DNA of 64,000 bases from Pseudomonas entomophila L48 (GCF_000026105.1 NC_008027.1:4360501-4424500), one strand, 5' to 3'. Shown: positions 35,883-46,859, counted from the first letter of the stretch. Made by a program: numbers and translations. Notes: a model not told the origin generated them from the letters alone.

Positions 35883-36657
35883 GGCAAACCTCCTTAACAA
35901 GGCGAATCGGCCCACAACAGCCGGTGGACACGGACGCGCAAGGATACCTTGCTTCCCCCGTCGCCACACAGAAGAACGCCAACGTGGCGCGGTCGTGCAC
36001 GATTCTGGAGCGCCCAGCACTAGGCCAATGCACAACAGCGGTAACACTTCGCTACTTTTCGCACCAGAATGAGGCTGCCTTTCTCGCCCCCACCACACAT
36101 TCGTCACATAAAACAGGCAGGATCAACAGTTGTCGGTAACACCTTGACTTTGAAGGCAGCTTTGCCGCCGAGCCAAGCGCGTTTCGCAGAAACGCCAGCA
36201 GGCAGGAAATCTCCCGTGTTTGCGGAGGTTTCAGCCATGCCCGCAAGGCAAATGTGAAAATTTCATCAACCGTTCGTAATTTTGAGCACGCTTGTTGCAT
36301 TCACTCGACGCCAAGTCGGCACGACACCTGCATTGCCGGTGTACGCGACAAATAACAACAGCGGGTTTGGAATTACCAGGGAGTTTCACAAGCCATACTT
36401 TGTGTTTACACATTAATGACAGCTTGGAAACAGCGCTGGCGTTGTACGCCCCCTTAAACCGGGACGTGATTTGCGACAGGGACATAACCATGAGCGACAA
36501 GGCCATAAAGTTACCGAAAGGTTGATTACAGCCATATCGCCAAGAATAGTCAGCGTGATATACATTTTCGCCGACATAACAAGAAAGAGCTGCCCCCCAT
36601 AACTAGAACACCCGGGCGCAGCGGTACTCTTCCTAAAAACCAAAGGAGCAAATCACG
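35883..36657. other. Long intergenic region upstream of oprD
   Basis: About 775 bases with no gene of normal size. It becomes AT-richer from about 36230. A tiny frame at 36490-36525 (11 codons, MSDKAIKLPKG) has an AGGGA upstream and could be a leader peptide or chance. A candidate promoter lies at 36522-36550. The length suggests that several regulators act on oprD. In P. aeruginosa oprD responds to amino acids through ArgR and to metals, but I cannot point to those sites here. Confidence 0.6.
36522..36550 (+). promoter_or_regulatory. Candidate sigma-70 promoter of oprD
   Basis: TTGATT at 36522-36527 and AATAGT at 36545-36550 have 17 bases between them. This would give a leader of about 100 bases before the oprD ATG. 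The -10 match is only moderate. Confidence 0.35.
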
Positions 36658-37974
36658 ATGCGCGTGATGAAGTGGAGCATGATCGCCCTGGCCGTAGCGG
36701 CAGGGACCTCGCAGTTGGCTGTCGCCTCTTCGCAGGATGAATCCAAGGGCTTCGTCGAAGACAGCAAGCTGAACGTCAAGACCCGGATGCTGTATTTCAG
36801 CCGTGACTTCCGCAACGCCCCGGCTGGCACCAAGAGCCGCGCCGAAGAAACCGGCCTCGGTTTCCACGGCACCTTTGAGTCCGGCTTCACCCAAGGCACC
36901 GTTGGCGTCGGCGCCGACGCCATTGGCCTGCTCGGCGTCAAACTCGACAGCGGCAAAGGCCGCGCGGGCACCGGCCTGTTCCCCACCGGCTCCGACGGCC
37001 GCTCGGAAGACGATTACTCGAAAGGCTACGGCGCAGTCAAATTCCGCATTTCGGACACTGTCCTGAAATATGGCGGCCAGTACACCGCGATGCCGGTGTT
37101 CGCCACCGACGACAGCCGCCTGCTGCCAGAAGTTGCCGAAGGTTTCCTGCTGACCAGCAAGGAAATCAAGGGCCTCGAACTGAACGCCGGCCACTTCACC
37201 CGCCTCGACGCCCAGGCTGCCAGCTACAAAGACAGCATCGGCGGCCTCACCAGGGATCGCCAGAAACGCCCTGGCCTGACCGAGGCAAACGTCTTTGGCG
37301 GCACCTATGCCATCACTGATGGCCTGAGCACCAGCCTGTACTACTCGCGCATCGAAGATCACTTCCGCAAGTGGTACGGCAACGTGAACTGGGCACTGCC
37401 GATCAGCGACAAGCAAGGCCTGGTGTTCGACTTCAACATCTATGACACCAAGTCCATCGGTGAAAACCGCACGGGCGCCGCTGTCGCCAAAGCCGATGGC
37501 ACCAACGAACTCGACAACATTGCAGCCAGCCTCTCGGCCGCCTACAACATTGGCGCCCACACCTTCACCCTGGCCTACCAAAAAATCAGCGGTGACGGCG
37601 ACTACGCCTATGGCGTCGACGGCGGCGGCACCGTGTTCCTGGCCAACTCCATCGCCCGCTCCGACTTCAACGCCGAAGACGAGAAGTCCTGGCAGGTCCG
37701 CTACGACCTGAACTTCGCCGAATACGGCGTCCCAGGCCTGACCTTCATGACCCGTTACGCCCGCGGTACCGGCGCCACGACCGAGACCACCGACAACGGC
37801 AAGGAATGGGAACGCGACATCGACGTCAAGTACGTCCTGCAAAGCGGCCCGGCCAAGGACCTGAGCCTGCGCGTGCGCCAGGCCACCTACCGCTCCTCCG
37901 ATGGCGTCTACTACGGCTCCAACTCGATCGACGAACTGCGTCTGATCGTCGAGTACCCGCTGAGCATCCTGTAA
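36658..37974 (+). CDS. oprD: OprD-family outer-membrane porin
   Basis: A 438-aa porin with a signal peptide at 1-23 (MIALAVAAGTSQLAVAS). The mature part begins with the family block GFVEDSKLNVKTRMLYFSRDF and continues with alternating strands of an 18-stranded barrel, ending in a strand of the type LRLIVEYPLSIL. Members take up basic amino acids and small peptides, and the P. aeruginosa namesake admits carbapenems. The AAAGGAG site is well placed. The position between slyX and proS equals that of P. aeruginosa oprD, supporting orthology rather than a paralogue. Confidence 0.93.
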   Translation: MRVMKWSMIALAVAAGTSQLAVASSQDESKGFVEDSKLNVKTRMLYFSRDFRNAPAGTKSRAEETGLGFHGTFESGFTQGTVGVGADAIGLLGVKLDSGKGRAGTGLFPTGSDGRSEDDYSKGYGAVKFRISDTVLKYGGQYTAMPVFATDDSRLLPEVAEGFLLTSKEIKGLELNAGHFTRLDAQAASYKDSIGGLTRDRQKRPGLTEANVFGGTYAITDGLSTSLYYSRIEDHFRKWYGNVNWALPISDKQGLVFDFNIYDTKSIGENRTGAAVAKADGTNELDNIAASLSAAYNIGAHTFTLAYQKISGDGDYAYGVDGGGTVFLANSIARSDFNAEDEKSWQVRYDLNFAEYGVPGLTFMTRYARGTGATTETTDNGKEWERDIDVKYVLQSGPAKDLSLRVRQATYRSSDGVYYGSNSIDELRLIVEYPLSIL

Positions 37975-38004
37975 GCCTTTGCTTGCAATGCTTCGCGAAT
38001 GAAG

Positions 38005-38029
38005 AAGCCCGGCCATCGCCGGGCTTTTT
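38005..38029 (+). terminator. oprD terminator
   Basis: AAGCCCGGC/GCCGGGCTT stem with a CATC loop, followed by TTTTT. It lies 30 bases after the oprD stop. Confidence 0.9.
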
Positions 38030-38131
38030 CTTGGCTGACAGAACCGCACAACTGCTGCATTCTGTACGCTTTCGTTTCGCCCCCGTACAATGCGGGGTCA
38101 TTTCACATTCAGGCAATCGACACGGCTCACC

Positions 38132-39847
<1,716 letters not shown>

Positions 39848-39868
39848 TCAACCGTTGCGCGAGTGAAC

Positions 39869-40822
39869 ATGTCCAAGCGAAGTACCTACACCCTGGGGGG
39901 CGCCGCACTGTGCGGCGCCCTGCTCCTCGGCGGCTGCGCCAACCAGATGTCCCAACGCAGCGACCACGAGGAGCGTGTCGAGCGCAAACTGCTCGAACAC
40001 AGCCTGCAAATCGATGTCGGTGAGCCCAAGGTGATGGAGCTACCGCAGCGGCGTGTGCGCATTCACGAACAGAAGCGCTTCGAGGTCACCGAGTACGAAG
40101 TGACCCGCCGTTACGACCGCTACACGCCCTACCAGCCCTGGCGGGAGATCTATGAGATCCCGCTGGGCGCGGTGGCGGTGGTTGCCGGCATCGGCGCCAA
40201 CGTGGTCAACGTGTTTGCCCTGGGCAACCTGCCGGACAGCGTCACCCATGACTGGCTGAGCTATGGCGTGGCCGGGGTCAACCCGTTCATGAACGCACCT
40301 TCCAACGGCCGCGCCCAGCAGAACCTGGCAGGCATCAGCGAAGTCGAGAAAGGCAAACGCGAGGAACTGGTCAACCTGCCCTGGAGCGAGCGCCTGGTCG
40401 AAGTGAAGGCCGGCAAGCTGAGCCATGAGCTGACCACCGACAGGAACGGCGTGCTGCGCCTGAACCTGCTGGACAGCCCGTTCTCCGAGCAGAACCTCAA
40501 CCACATCGGCACCCTGCACCTGCAGGTGGTCGACGAAGAAAACAGCGTGCGCGGCGATGCCAGCCTGCTGGTCAGCGGCAATCTGCGCAACAAGCTGCTC
40601 GAAGCCCACGACCTGATCTTCGACGACCTGGAGGACGACGATGTCGGCCAATGGGTTCATCGGGTCAAGCGCCTTTCGGAGCTGGGCCTGGAAGAAGAGG
40701 CCAGCGAGCTGGAGCAGAGCCTGATCGAGCTGACCCGCAACGATCCGGAGCTGCAACAGGAATTCGTGCAATCCCTGACCAAGGCGACCGGGCGATTGGT
40801 TGCCGATCCAGGCGTGCAGTAA
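39869..40822 (+). CDS. Exported lipoprotein of unknown function
   Basis: A 317-aa protein. The lipobox is LLLGGCANQ (Cys at about residue 23), so it is a lipid-anchored envelope protein. After a charged coil (residues 30-50) there is a hydrophobic turn GAVAVVAGIGANVVNVFALG near 111-130. The central region (about 185-245, LRLNLLDSPF, TLHLQVVDEENSV) looks beta-rich, and the C-terminus (250-317) is helical and acidic. I do not recognise a named family. ATG 39869 was preferred over GTG 39863. It follows proS by 21 bases and may share its message. Confidence 0.75.
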   Translation: MSKRSTYTLGGAALCGALLLGGCANQMSQRSDHEERVERKLLEHSLQIDVGEPKVMELPQRRVRIHEQKRFEVTEYEVTRRYDRYTPYQPWREIYEIPLGAVAVVAGIGANVVNVFALGNLPDSVTHDWLSYGVAGVNPFMNAPSNGRAQQNLAGISEVEKGKREELVNLPWSERLVEVKAGKLSHELTTDRNGVLRLNLLDSPFSEQNLNHIGTLHLQVVDEENSVRGDASLLVSGNLRNKLLEAHDLIFDDLEDDDVGQWVHRVKRLSELGLEEEASELEQSLIELTRNDPELQQEFVQSLTKATGRLVADPGVQ

Positions 40823-40826
40823 TACG

Positions 40827-40851
40827 AGAGGGGTTGCTTTGCAGCCCCTCT
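40827..40851. terminator. Terminator between convergent lipoprotein and dinB genes
   Basis: AGAGGGGTTGC and GCAGCCCCTCT form a stem with a TTT loop. TTCT follows on the plus strand and TCGTATT on the minus strand. The weak T-runs make termination efficiency uncertain. Confidence 0.6.
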
Positions 40852-40852
40852 T

Positions 40853-41917
40853 CTATATGTCTCCAAACAACTCCAACTGCTCATGCGCCCCGCGCAGGTC
40901 GCGCAACCGCACCCCTACCCCCAACAACCGCACCGGCTTGCCACCACGTGCAAACGCCTGGCTGAGCAACTGCCGGTAACTCTCCAGATCCCTTCCCGCC
41001 CCCGCCTGCTCCATCGTGGTCTGGCTGAAATCATGGAACTTGACCTTGACGAAGGGCTTGTCGGGCCGATAGCTGCTATCCATTCGCGCAATTCGTTCAT
41101 TCAGACTGGATAGCAGTTCCGGCAGTTTCTCGAGGCAACTGTTCAGGTCGGGCAGGTCGTGATCGTAGGTATTCTCGACACTGACCGATTGCCGCCGGCT
41201 GTCATTCTGCACCGCACGTTCGTCGATGCCTCGCGCCAGCCCCCACAACCGTTCACCGAAACTGCCGAACTCGCGAACCAGCGCCAGCCTCGGCCAATCG
41301 CGCAACGCGTGACAGGTGTCGATCCCCAGCCGCGCGAGCTTGTCTGCCGTCACCTTGCCAACCCCATGCAGTCGCGCTACCGGCAATTGCGCGACGAACT
41401 CCTCGACCTGATCCGGGGTAATGACGAACAGGCCGTTGGGCTTGCGCCAGTCACTGGCGATCTTGGCCAGGAACTTGTTCGGCGCCACACCGGCAGAAAC
41501 CGTGATGTGCAGTTGCTGGGCCACCCGTCGACGGATGTCTTCGGCAATACGCGTGGCGCTGCCGGCGAACCACTGGCTGTCAGTGACATCCAGATAGGCT
41601 TCGTCCAATGACAAAGGCTCGATCAGATCGGTGTAATCCCGGAAAATCGTGTGAATGTCCCGCGAGGCTTCGCGGTAGGCCTCGAATCGCGGCTTGACGA
41701 TCTCCAGGTCCGGGCACAGTTTCAAGGCATGCCCGGAGGCCATCGCAGACCGCACGCCATAGGCACGCGCTTCGTAGTTGCAGGTAGCAATCACACCGCG
41801 CTGCCCCGGCTGCCCTCCCACCGCCATCGGCCGACCGGCCAGGCGCGGGTCGTCACGCATTTCGATGGCGGCGTAAAAACAGTCACAGTCGATATGAATG
41901 ATCTTGCGCAGGGACAT
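40853..41917 (-). CDS. dinB: DNA polymerase IV
   Basis: A 354-aa Y-family translesion polymerase. Motifs are HIDCDCFYAAIEMRD (first catalytic Asp, D8-D10 region), the steric-gate Phe in CFYAAIE, CNYEARAYGVRSAM, and PLSLDEAYLDVTD holding the other two catalytic acids. Little-finger contacts follow. The C-terminus QLELFGDI resembles the beta-clamp binding motif QLxLF. The ATG at 41917 gives the usual start MSLRKIIHIDCD. A LexA box 15 bases upstream places it in the SOS regulon. Confidence 0.97.
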   Translation of the reverse strand: MSLRKIIHIDCDCFYAAIEMRDDPRLAGRPMAVGGQPGQRGVIATCNYEARAYGVRSAMASGHALKLCPDLEIVKPRFEAYREASRDIHTIFRDYTDLIEPLSLDEAYLDVTDSQWFAGSATRIAEDIRRRVAQQLHITVSAGVAPNKFLAKIASDWRKPNGLFVITPDQVEEFVAQLPVARLHGVGKVTADKLARLGIDTCHALRDWPRLALVREFGSFGERLWGLARGIDERAVQNDSRRQSVSVENTYDHDLPDLNSCLEKLPELLSSLNERIARMDSSYRPDKPFVKVKFHDFSQTTMEQAGAGRDLESYRQLLSQAFARGGKPVRLLGVGVRLRDLRGAHEQLELFGDI

Positions 41918-41932
41918 GGACGACAGCCAGTA

Positions 41933-41948
41933 CTGTAAATTCATACAG
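41933..41948 (-). promoter_or_regulatory. LexA (SOS) box of dinB
   Basis: CTGTATGAATTTACAG on the minus strand matches the gamma-proteobacterial consensus CTGT-N8-ACAG in both halves, and continues TA outwards on one side. It lies 15-31 bases before the dinB ATG, so LexA would cover the promoter or start region. Confidence 0.9.
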
Positions 41949-42080
41949 ATGTTACCCCAGCGCCACCCCACGAGACAGCCCGCAAGCGACAATCGGCCTG
42001 AAAGCCCCGCCCAGCCTGGCCCGCAGGCCTATTCATCACGCTAAGGGTTTGAACGAAAAAGGTTTTTTTGAAACTAATAC

Positions 42081-42108
42081 TTGACACAGGGAAACAAATC
42101 CGTAGAAT
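42081..42108 (+). promoter_or_regulatory. Promoter of initiator tRNA copy 1
   Basis: TTGACA at 42081-42086 and TAGAAT at 42103-42108, spacer 16. The tRNA begins 13 bases after the -10 box. Confidence 0.85.
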
Positions 42109-42121
42109 TCGATCTCACAGG

Positions 42122-42198
<77 letters not shown>

Positions 42199-42206
42199 GA
42201 TTCAAG

Positions 42207-42238
42207 AAAAGGCCACTGTTTCGACAGTGGCCTTTTTT
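42207..42238 (+). terminator. Terminator of tRNA-fMet copy 1
   Basis: GGCCACTGT/ACAGTGGCC stem with a TTCG-type loop, followed by six Ts. Confidence 0.92.
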
Positions 42239-42289
42239 ATTGCCACTCGAAAGACTTACGAAAAGTCCTGTCGAATCAACAATTAAGGT

Positions 42290-42317
42290 TTGACATCTCT
42301 TCGAAAGCCCGTAGAAT
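42290..42317 (+). promoter_or_regulatory. Promoter of initiator tRNA copy 2
   Basis: TTGACA at 42290-42295 and TAGAAT at 42312-42317, spacer 16; same geometry as copies 1 and 3. Confidence 0.85.
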
Positions 42318-42329
42318 GCGCACCTCTGA

Positions 42330-42406
<77 letters not shown>

Positions 42407-42412
42407 GATTCA

Positions 42413-42447
42413 GAAAAAAGGCCACTGTTTCGACAGTGGACTTTTTT
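42413..42447 (+). terminator. Terminator of tRNA-fMet copy 2
   Basis: GGCCACTGT..ACAGTGGAC stem followed by six Ts. It differs from the copy 1 terminator by a single base that weakens the foot of the stem. Confidence 0.88.
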
Positions 42448-42498
42448 ATTGCGAGTCGGAAGACTTACGAAAAATCTTGTCGAATCAATAATTAAGGT

Positions 42499-42526
42499 TT
42501 GACATCCCATCGAAAGCCCGTAGAAT
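42499..42526 (+). promoter_or_regulatory. Promoter of initiator tRNA copy 3
   Basis: TTGACA at 42499-42504 and TAGAAT at 42521-42526, spacer 16. Confidence 0.85.
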
Positions 42527-42538
42527 TCGCACCTCTGA

Positions 42539-42615
<77 letters not shown>

Positions 42616-42627
42616 TATTCGTCAGAA

Positions 42628-42662
42628 CAAGCCCCGCCTATCGAAAGATAGCGCGGGGCTTG
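42628..42662 (+). terminator. Terminator of tRNA-fMet copy 3
   Basis: CAAGCCCCGC and GCGGGGCTTG flank CTATCGAAAGATAGC, itself a small hairpin. Only a short TTG follows, so the stem is strong but the T-run poor. Confidence 0.7.
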
Positions 42663-42888
42663 TTGCATCTGCCCCATCCTCTTCTCCTCGCGCTGCGCAA
42701 GCGCTATCTTCGCCAGCCCCAGCTCGCATGGCGTTGCGCCACCTTCCGCGCAGCTGAATGAACTATCTTTAACTATCCTGAAACAGATTAACGACCCGGC
42801 CCGGAGTAATATCTGGACACGTTTTCCAAAGGGACTTTCACTTGGCCGTACCTTGCCCGTACCTCGCGCTGACCGCTCGGGGTAATCC

Positions 42889-45531
42889 ATGACCGCCCCC
42901 ACTCCCGATACCCAGGCACCGCTGACCGCAGCCTTGCCCACAGCCGCCCATCGCCTGCCCTGGCTGGAACGCCTGAGCAAGTATCGCCAGCCCCTGGGGC
43001 TGGCGGTGACCCTGCTGTTGTTCGCCATGGGCCTGATCGCTTGCCGTCACCTGCTGAGCGAGCTGGACATCTATGCGCTGCACGACGCCATGCTCAGCGT
43101 ACCGACCCATTCGCTGCTCGGGGCACTGCTGGCCACACTGGTCGGTTTTGTGATCCTGCTGGGTTATGAATGGTCCGCCAGCCGTTATGCCGCCGTGCAA
43201 CTGCCGGCCCGCACGCTGGTGCTGGGCGGCTTCAGCGCCTTCGCCATCGGCAATGCCATTGGCCTGTCGATGCTCTCGGGCGGCTCGGTGCGCTACCGCT
43301 TGTATGCCCGCCAAGGGTTGGGCGCCGCCGAAGTCGCCCGCATGACCGTGTTTGCCAGCCTGTCGCTGGGTTGCGCCTTGCCTCCCCTCGCGGCGTTGGC
43401 CACCTTGAGCGACCTGTCGGCGGCGGCTACCGCATTGCGCCTGCCCGCCCCCTTGCTCGCTGGCATCGCCGTGGCCGTCCTGGTTGCAACCGCAGCCCTG
43501 GTCATCGGGCTGTATCGCCGTCGGCTGCCCGAGCAGCCTTTGGCGCACAGCCTGCTGGTGCAGTTCGGTCGCCGCACGCTGCGCCTGCCCAATGGCCGCC
43601 TGGCCGCCCTGCAACTGCTGATCACCGCACTGGATGTCGCCGCCGCGGCCACCGTGCTGTACATGCTGCTGCCGGAAGCACCGCCCTTCGGCGCTTTCGT
43701 GCTGGTCTACCTGCTCGCGCTCGCAGCCGGTGTGCTCAGTCACGTGCCGGGTGGCGTCGGGGTGTTCGAGGCAATCCTGCTGGCCGCCTTCGCCAACCAA
43801 TTGGGGGCGGCGCCGCTCGCCGCGGCATTGCTGCTGTATCGACTGATCTATGTGGTGCTGCCGCTGCTGGCTGCCTGCGTGCTGTTGCTGGCCAACGAGG
43901 CGCGCCGCCTGCTGTTCGCCCAGCAAGCCATCCGCGCCGCCTCCGGGTTGGCGGCCCCGGTGCTGGCGATCCTGGTGTTCCTCTCCGGCGTGGTGCTGCT
44001 GTTCTCAGGCGCCACTCCCGAGATCGACAGCCGCCTGGAACACATGGGTTTCCTCATTCCACACCGCCTGATCGACGCCTCGCACTTCGGCGCCAGCCTG
44101 ATCGGGGTACTCTGCCTGCTGCTGGCCCAAGGCCTGCGCCGGCGCCTGTCGGCGGCCTGGCTGCTGACCACCGTGTTGCTGCTGGTCGGCGCGGTGCTGT
44201 CGCTGCTCAAGGGTTTCGACTGGGAAGAAGCCTCGCTGATGTGCTTCACCGCCGCCCTGCTGGCCCTGTTCCGTCGCTCGTTCTACCGCCCCAGCCGCCT
44301 GCTGGAGCTGCCTTTCTCGCCGGTGTACCTGGTGGCCAGCGCCTGCGTGGTCGGGGCTTCGGTGTGGCTGCTGCTGTTCGCCTATCAGGACGTGCCCTAC
44401 ACCCACAAGCTGTGGTGGCAGTTCACCCTGGACGCCGATGCACCGCGCGGCCTGCGCGCCGCGCTGGGCAGCGCCGTGCTGCTGGTGATCGTCTCGCTCA
44501 CCTGGCTGCTGCGCACTGCCCGACCGGTGATCCACCTGCCCAACGACGAAGAGCTGCAGCGGGCCAACCGTGTGCTGCTGGCCTCCGACCAACCCGACGG
44601 CGGCCTGGCCCTGACCGGCGACAAGGCGCTGCTGTTCCACCCCAGCGACAATGCCTTCCTCATGTACGCCCGCCGTGGCCGCAGCCTGGTGGCGCTGTAC
44701 GACCCGATCGGCCCGGCCCAGGAACGCGCCGAGATGATCTGGCAGTTCCGCGACCTGTGCGACCTGCATCATGCCCGCCCGGTGTTCTACCAGGTACGCG
44801 CGGAGAACCTGCCCTTCTACATGGACATCGGCCTGACCGCGATCAAGCTGGGCGAGGAGGCACGGGTCGACCTGCGCCGCTTCGACATCGACGCCAAGGG
44901 CAAGGAGATGAAGGACCTGCGCTACACCTGGAACCGTGGTGGCCGCGACGGCCTGAGCCTGGAGATCCACGAACCCGGCCATGCACCGCTGGCGGAGCTC
45001 AAGGAAATCTCCGATGCCTGGCTCACCGGCAAGAATGTGCGTGAAAAGGGCTTCTCCCTCGGCCGCTTCAGCCCTGAGTACCTGCAGCACTTCCGCATCG
45101 CGCTGATCCGCTTCCAGGGCCGCCCGGTGGCCTTCGCCAACTTGCTGGAAACCCACAGCAACGAGCTGGCCAGCCTGGACCTGATGCGCGCCCATCCTGA
45201 AGCGCCGAAGCTGACCATGGAATTCATGATGGTCGGCCTGATCCTTCACTACAAGAGCCATGACTATGGCCGATTCAGCCTGGGGATGGTCCCCCTCTCC
45301 GGCTTGCAGCCGCGCCGTGGCGCACCCTTGACCCAGCGCCTGGGCTCGATGGTGTTCCAGCGTGGCGAGCAGCTCTACAACTTCCAGGGCCTGCGGCGCT
45401 TCAAGGACAAGTTCCAGCCGGACTGGGAACCCCGTTACATGGCAGTGCCGGCCGGGCTGGACCCGCTGGTGGCACTGGCCGATACCGCCGCCCTGATCGC
45501 TGGTGGCCTGACTGGATTGGTGAAACGTTGA
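42889..45531 (+). CDS. mprF: Bifunctional aminoacyl-phosphatidylglycerol synthase/flippase MprF
   Basis: An 880-aa membrane protein. About 14 helices occupy residues 35-530, with the flippase motif SHVPGGVGVFEAILLAAF near 285-302. The cytoplasmic GNAT-fold synthase domain (about 560-865) contains RRGRSLVALYDPIGP, LGEEARVDLRRFDI and GKNVREKGFSLGRF. It transfers lysine or alanine from aminoacyl-tRNA to phosphatidylglycerol. The P. aeruginosa enzyme PA0920 makes the alanyl form. The product lowers negative surface charge and raises tolerance to cationic peptides and acid. It overlaps the next gene by one base. Confidence 0.95.
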   Translation: MTAPTPDTQAPLTAALPTAAHRLPWLERLSKYRQPLGLAVTLLLFAMGLIACRHLLSELDIYALHDAMLSVPTHSLLGALLATLVGFVILLGYEWSASRYAAVQLPARTLVLGGFSAFAIGNAIGLSMLSGGSVRYRLYARQGLGAAEVARMTVFASLSLGCALPPLAALATLSDLSAAATALRLPAPLLAGIAVAVLVATAALVIGLYRRRLPEQPLAHSLLVQFGRRTLRLPNGRLAALQLLITALDVAAAATVLYMLLPEAPPFGAFVLVYLLALAAGVLSHVPGGVGVFEAILLAAFANQLGAAPLAAALLLYRLIYVVLPLLAACVLLLANEARRLLFAQQAIRAASGLAAPVLAILVFLSGVVLLFSGATPEIDSRLEHMGFLIPHRLIDASHFGASLIGVLCLLLAQGLRRRLSAAWLLTTVLLLVGAVLSLLKGFDWEEASLMCFTAALLALFRRSFYRPSRLLELPFSPVYLVASACVVGASVWLLLFAYQDVPYTHKLWWQFTLDADAPRGLRAALGSAVLLVIVSLTWLLRTARPVIHLPNDEELQRANRVLLASDQPDGGLALTGDKALLFHPSDNAFLMYARRGRSLVALYDPIGPAQERAEMIWQFRDLCDLHHARPVFYQVRAENLPFYMDIGLTAIKLGEEARVDLRRFDIDAKGKEMKDLRYTWNRGGRDGLSLEIHEPGHAPLAELKEISDAWLTGKNVREKGFSLGRFSPEYLQHFRIALIRFQGRPVAFANLLETHSNELASLDLMRAHPEAPKLTMEFMMVGLILHYKSHDYGRFSLGMVPLSGLQPRRGAPLTQRLGSMVFQRGEQLYNFQGLRRFKDKFQPDWEPRYMAVPAGLDPLVALADTAALIAGGLTGLVKR

Positions 45532-46823
45532 TGATCCGACGCTATTGGTTGTATGTACTGATTCCCCTGGTCCTGGCCGTCCTGGCCGGTGGCACGGCCT
45601 TCTGGCTGTGGACCCGCCCAGCGCCCGAGGTTCGCCTGGAACAGCTGACCTTGAAGGACGGCAGCAGCCTGACCCGTGCCACACCCGGTGTGCATGCCAA
45701 GGCCCGGGTCGCCATCGGCGTGCCCCAGGAGCAGGCCCTGAGCGACAAACAGCTGCTCGACCTGAGCCAGGCTGGTGAAGCCCAGCTGGTGCAGGTGATC
45801 CTGCCACCGGCCGACTGCGCCAAGCAGCAGGCCGCCATGGACGAGGCCATCGGCCAACTGGCCGACAAGCCCACTTTGGTCGCCGGTATCGGCCCAGGCG
45901 CCGCCCAGGCCTGGCGTTGGCTGGCTGCGCAGAACGACGACAAGGCCCGCGCCATCTCGGTGGACTTCACCGTCGAGCAGCCGGGTTGCCAGGCCGCCCT
46001 GCCCAAATCCGCCGCCCATGGCCACTGGAACGTCGCCTGGAACGACAACCCGGACGATGCCAGCGCCGCCTTCGTACGTGACCAGGCCAACGCCGAAACC
46101 AGTATCGCCGACTACGACATCCACCTGCCGCAGGTGCTCAAGGCCCAGCTGACCCAAGCCCTGGTCGGCCAGGACGGCAATGCCCTGGCAATTCCAGTGG
46201 TGGAAGTTCCGGCCGGCCAGACCACCGACACCGTGACCCTGTTCCTCTCCGGCGACGGCGGCTGGCGCGATCTGGACCGCGACGTGGCCGGCGAGATGGC
46301 CAAGCTCGGCTTCCCGGTGGTGGGCATCGACACCCTGCGTTACTACTGGCAGCACAAGACCCCGGAACAGAGCGCCGCCGACCTGTCCGAGCTGATGCAG
46401 CACTACCGCCAGAAATGGGGCACCAAGCGCTTCGTGCTGACCGGCTACTCGTTCGGTGCCGACGTGCTGCCGGCCATCTACAACCGCCTCTCCGCAGAAG
46501 ACCAGAAGCGTATCGACGCCGTGATCCTGCTGGCCTTCGCCCGTAGCGGCAGCTTCGAGATCGAAGTCGAGGGCTGGCTGGGCAAGGAAGGCCAGGAAGC
46601 CCCGACCGGGCCGGAAATGGCCAAGCTGCCCGCCTCGAAGGTGGTGTGCATCTACGGTGTGGAAGAGACCGACGAAAGCGGCTGCACCGACAAGACTGCG
46701 GTGGGCGAGCGCATGAAGCTGCCAGGTGGCCATCACTTCGACGAGAACTATCCGGCACTGGCCAAGCGCCTGATCGACGAGATCGAGACACGCCAGGGGA
46801 AGTCCAGCGTCGCTGAGAAATGA
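45531..46823 (+). CDS. VirJ-like periplasmic hydrolase, partner of MprF
   Basis: A 430-aa exported or N-terminally anchored protein (hydrophobic residues 6-27, YVLIPLVLAVLAGGTAFWLW). It has a C-terminal alpha/beta-hydrolase VirJ domain from about 225: LFLSGDGGWRDLDRDVA (oxyanion region) and VLTGYSFGADVLPAIY (nucleophile Ser). The conserved terminal His is in LPGGHHFDENY. The P. aeruginosa homologue PA0919 removes alanine from alanyl-phosphatidylglycerol, so the pair would set the level of the lipid. The start ATG overlaps the mprF stop (TGATG), indicating coupled translation. Confidence 0.9.
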   Translation: MIRRYWLYVLIPLVLAVLAGGTAFWLWTRPAPEVRLEQLTLKDGSSLTRATPGVHAKARVAIGVPQEQALSDKQLLDLSQAGEAQLVQVILPPADCAKQQAAMDEAIGQLADKPTLVAGIGPGAAQAWRWLAAQNDDKARAISVDFTVEQPGCQAALPKSAAHGHWNVAWNDNPDDASAAFVRDQANAETSIADYDIHLPQVLKAQLTQALVGQDGNALAIPVVEVPAGQTTDTVTLFLSGDGGWRDLDRDVAGEMAKLGFPVVGIDTLRYYWQHKTPEQSAADLSELMQHYRQKWGTKRFVLTGYSFGADVLPAIYNRLSAEDQKRIDAVILLAFARSGSFEIEVEGWLGKEGQEAPTGPEMAKLPASKVVCIYGVEETDESGCTDKTAVGERMKLPGGHHFDENYPALAKRLIDEIETRQGKSSVAEK

Positions 46824-46827
46824 CATG

Positions 46828-46859
46828 AAAAAAGGGGCCGCATCTGCGGCCCCTTTTTT
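46828..46859. terminator. Terminator after the mprF operon
   Basis: AAAAAAGGGGCCGC and GCGGCCCCTTTTTT form a near-perfect palindrome with an ATCT loop and T-runs on both strands. It serves the hydrolase gene and possibly kup. Confidence 0.93.

Noticed and set aside
44005..45807. 600-codon minus-strand open frame opposite mprF
   Set aside because: Antisense of a complete MprF, with a Gln/His/Gly-rich composition typical of shadows.
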